The notes under the pieces are model-generated. The model was given only the letters and a program-made list of their open reading frames with translations, was not told the origin of the DNA and ran no database searches. Shown here one piece after another: positions 63,376 through 64,000 of a DNA stretch of 64,000 nucleotides. Where the stretch lies: assembly GCF_900114285.1 (NCBI RefSeq), contig NZ_FOSN01000006.1:62001-126000 (forward strand), given 5' to 3'. Both the position numbers and the translations under genes were made by a program. Origin of the DNA: Methylocapsa palsarum. GTDB taxonomy: Bacteria > Pseudomonadota > Alphaproteobacteria > Rhizobiales > Beijerinckiaceae. Within the stretch, counting starts at the first letter, position 1; each line of letters starts with the position of its first letter.

Positions 63376-63810
63376 GTGTTGGACGTTCCCGTTTCCCACA
63401 CCCTTGGCGCGGGGCAAACTGGAGAAGTTCAAGGCTCGCCCCGCATTTTGCTGCGGCTTGAGGGGCTTGCCGTTCTCGCCGCAGCCGCCCTCGCATATAA
63501 AGCCGCAGGCGCGAGTTGGACGTTCTTCGCGCTGTTGTTTTTTGCCCCGGACCTTTCTTTCGCTGGCTATCTCGTCGATCCGCGAATCGGAGCCGCCACC
63601 TATAATTCGGTCCATACCTATATCGCGCCTATCGGCCTTGGCCTCGCGGCTCTTGCTTTTGCGTGGCCGACGATCTGGCTCTTAAGCCTCATTTGGGCGG
63701 CTCATATCGGATTTGATCGCTCCTTGGGTTATGGCCTCAAATATCCGACGGCCTTTGGCGATACTCACCTTGGCGCGATCGGCCCGCGCGACAAGATGAA
63801 GACGTTGTAA
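63376..63810 (+). CDS. DUF4260 family membrane protein
   Basis: The protein of about 144 aa has four predicted membrane helices and the DUF4260 pattern: LLRLEGLAVLAAAALAYKAAG, then FFAPDLSFAGYLVDPRIGAATYNSVHTYI and HIGFDRSLGYGLKYPTAFGDTHLG. Its function is unknown. I chose the GTG at 63376 after a purine-rich AAGGAAAGG; a TTG at 63349 is an alternative. It lies 35 bases after phaB and could be co-transcribed with it. It converges with thiC. Confidence 0.85.
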   Translation: MLDVPVSHTLGAGQTGEVQGSPRILLRLEGLAVLAAAALAYKAAGASWTFFALLFFAPDLSFAGYLVDPRIGAATYNSVHTYIAPIGLGLAALAFAWPTIWLLSLIWAAHIGFDRSLGYGLKYPTAFGDTHLGAIGPRDKMKTL

Positions 63811-63835
63811 AAAGTCGCGCGCCGCCCCGCCCCTC

Positions 63836-64000
<165 letters not shown>

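Overview
The window is GC-rich chromosomal DNA from an alphaproteobacterium of the order Hyphomicrobiales. DUF2794 and DUF4167 proteins, prmC next to DUF4167, a LonSB/thioredoxin/Trm112 neighbourhood, a candidate Irr-type iron box and the phaR/phaA/phaB genes all fit this. The Beijerinckiaceae/Methylocystaceae area is my best guess below order level, but nothing here proves a genus.

Layout. 1-9.5 kb: one end of a type VI secretion locus, with a partial tagH/fha, tssL, tssM, tagF, a PP2C phosphatase (pppA) and a Ser/Thr kinase (ppkA). This is a complete threonine-phosphorylation switch, and TssL carries two candidate phospho-sites. 9.6-14.7 kb: bfd-bfr iron storage behind a candidate Irr box, pgi, and glnK-amtB behind candidate sigma-54 promoters. 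14.9-22.2 kb: tesB, a choloylglycine-hydrolase-family enzyme, Trm112-like, LonSB, HAD phosphatase, thioredoxin-TPR, metallophosphoesterase and J-domain genes. 22.3-32.7 kb: TetR, CHASE2 adenylate cyclase, FecR protein, a sulfite dehydrogenase-cytochrome pair, SemiSWEET, Nudix, cysE, folE, ogt, an FAD oxidoreductase and a CarS-like membrane enzyme.

32.7-35.5 kb is different: decayed accessory DNA on the 3' side of tRNA-Glu(CTC). It holds broken ribbon-helix-helix and DUF4011-helicase-like genes, a chain of very small genes (21-aa peptide, 29-aa lipoprotein, membrane protein) and internal duplications.

35.7-64 kb is mostly housekeeping: P450, thpR, a tesA/ybbA/ybbP block with a cupin inserted, BI-1, htpG, prmC, DUF4167, clpB, a second choloylglycine-hydrolase-family gene, gyrB, msrB, an esterase, a methyltransferase, gloB, a DUF985 cupin, phaR, phaA, phaB, a DUF4260 protein and the 3' end of thiC.

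Two window-wide patterns stand out. A two-hairpin palindromic element of about 117 bp occurs six times plus one half copy, often placed exactly on stop codons. Separately, 15-bp (5-codon) tandem repeats occur inside at least six unrelated genes and in one intergenic gap.
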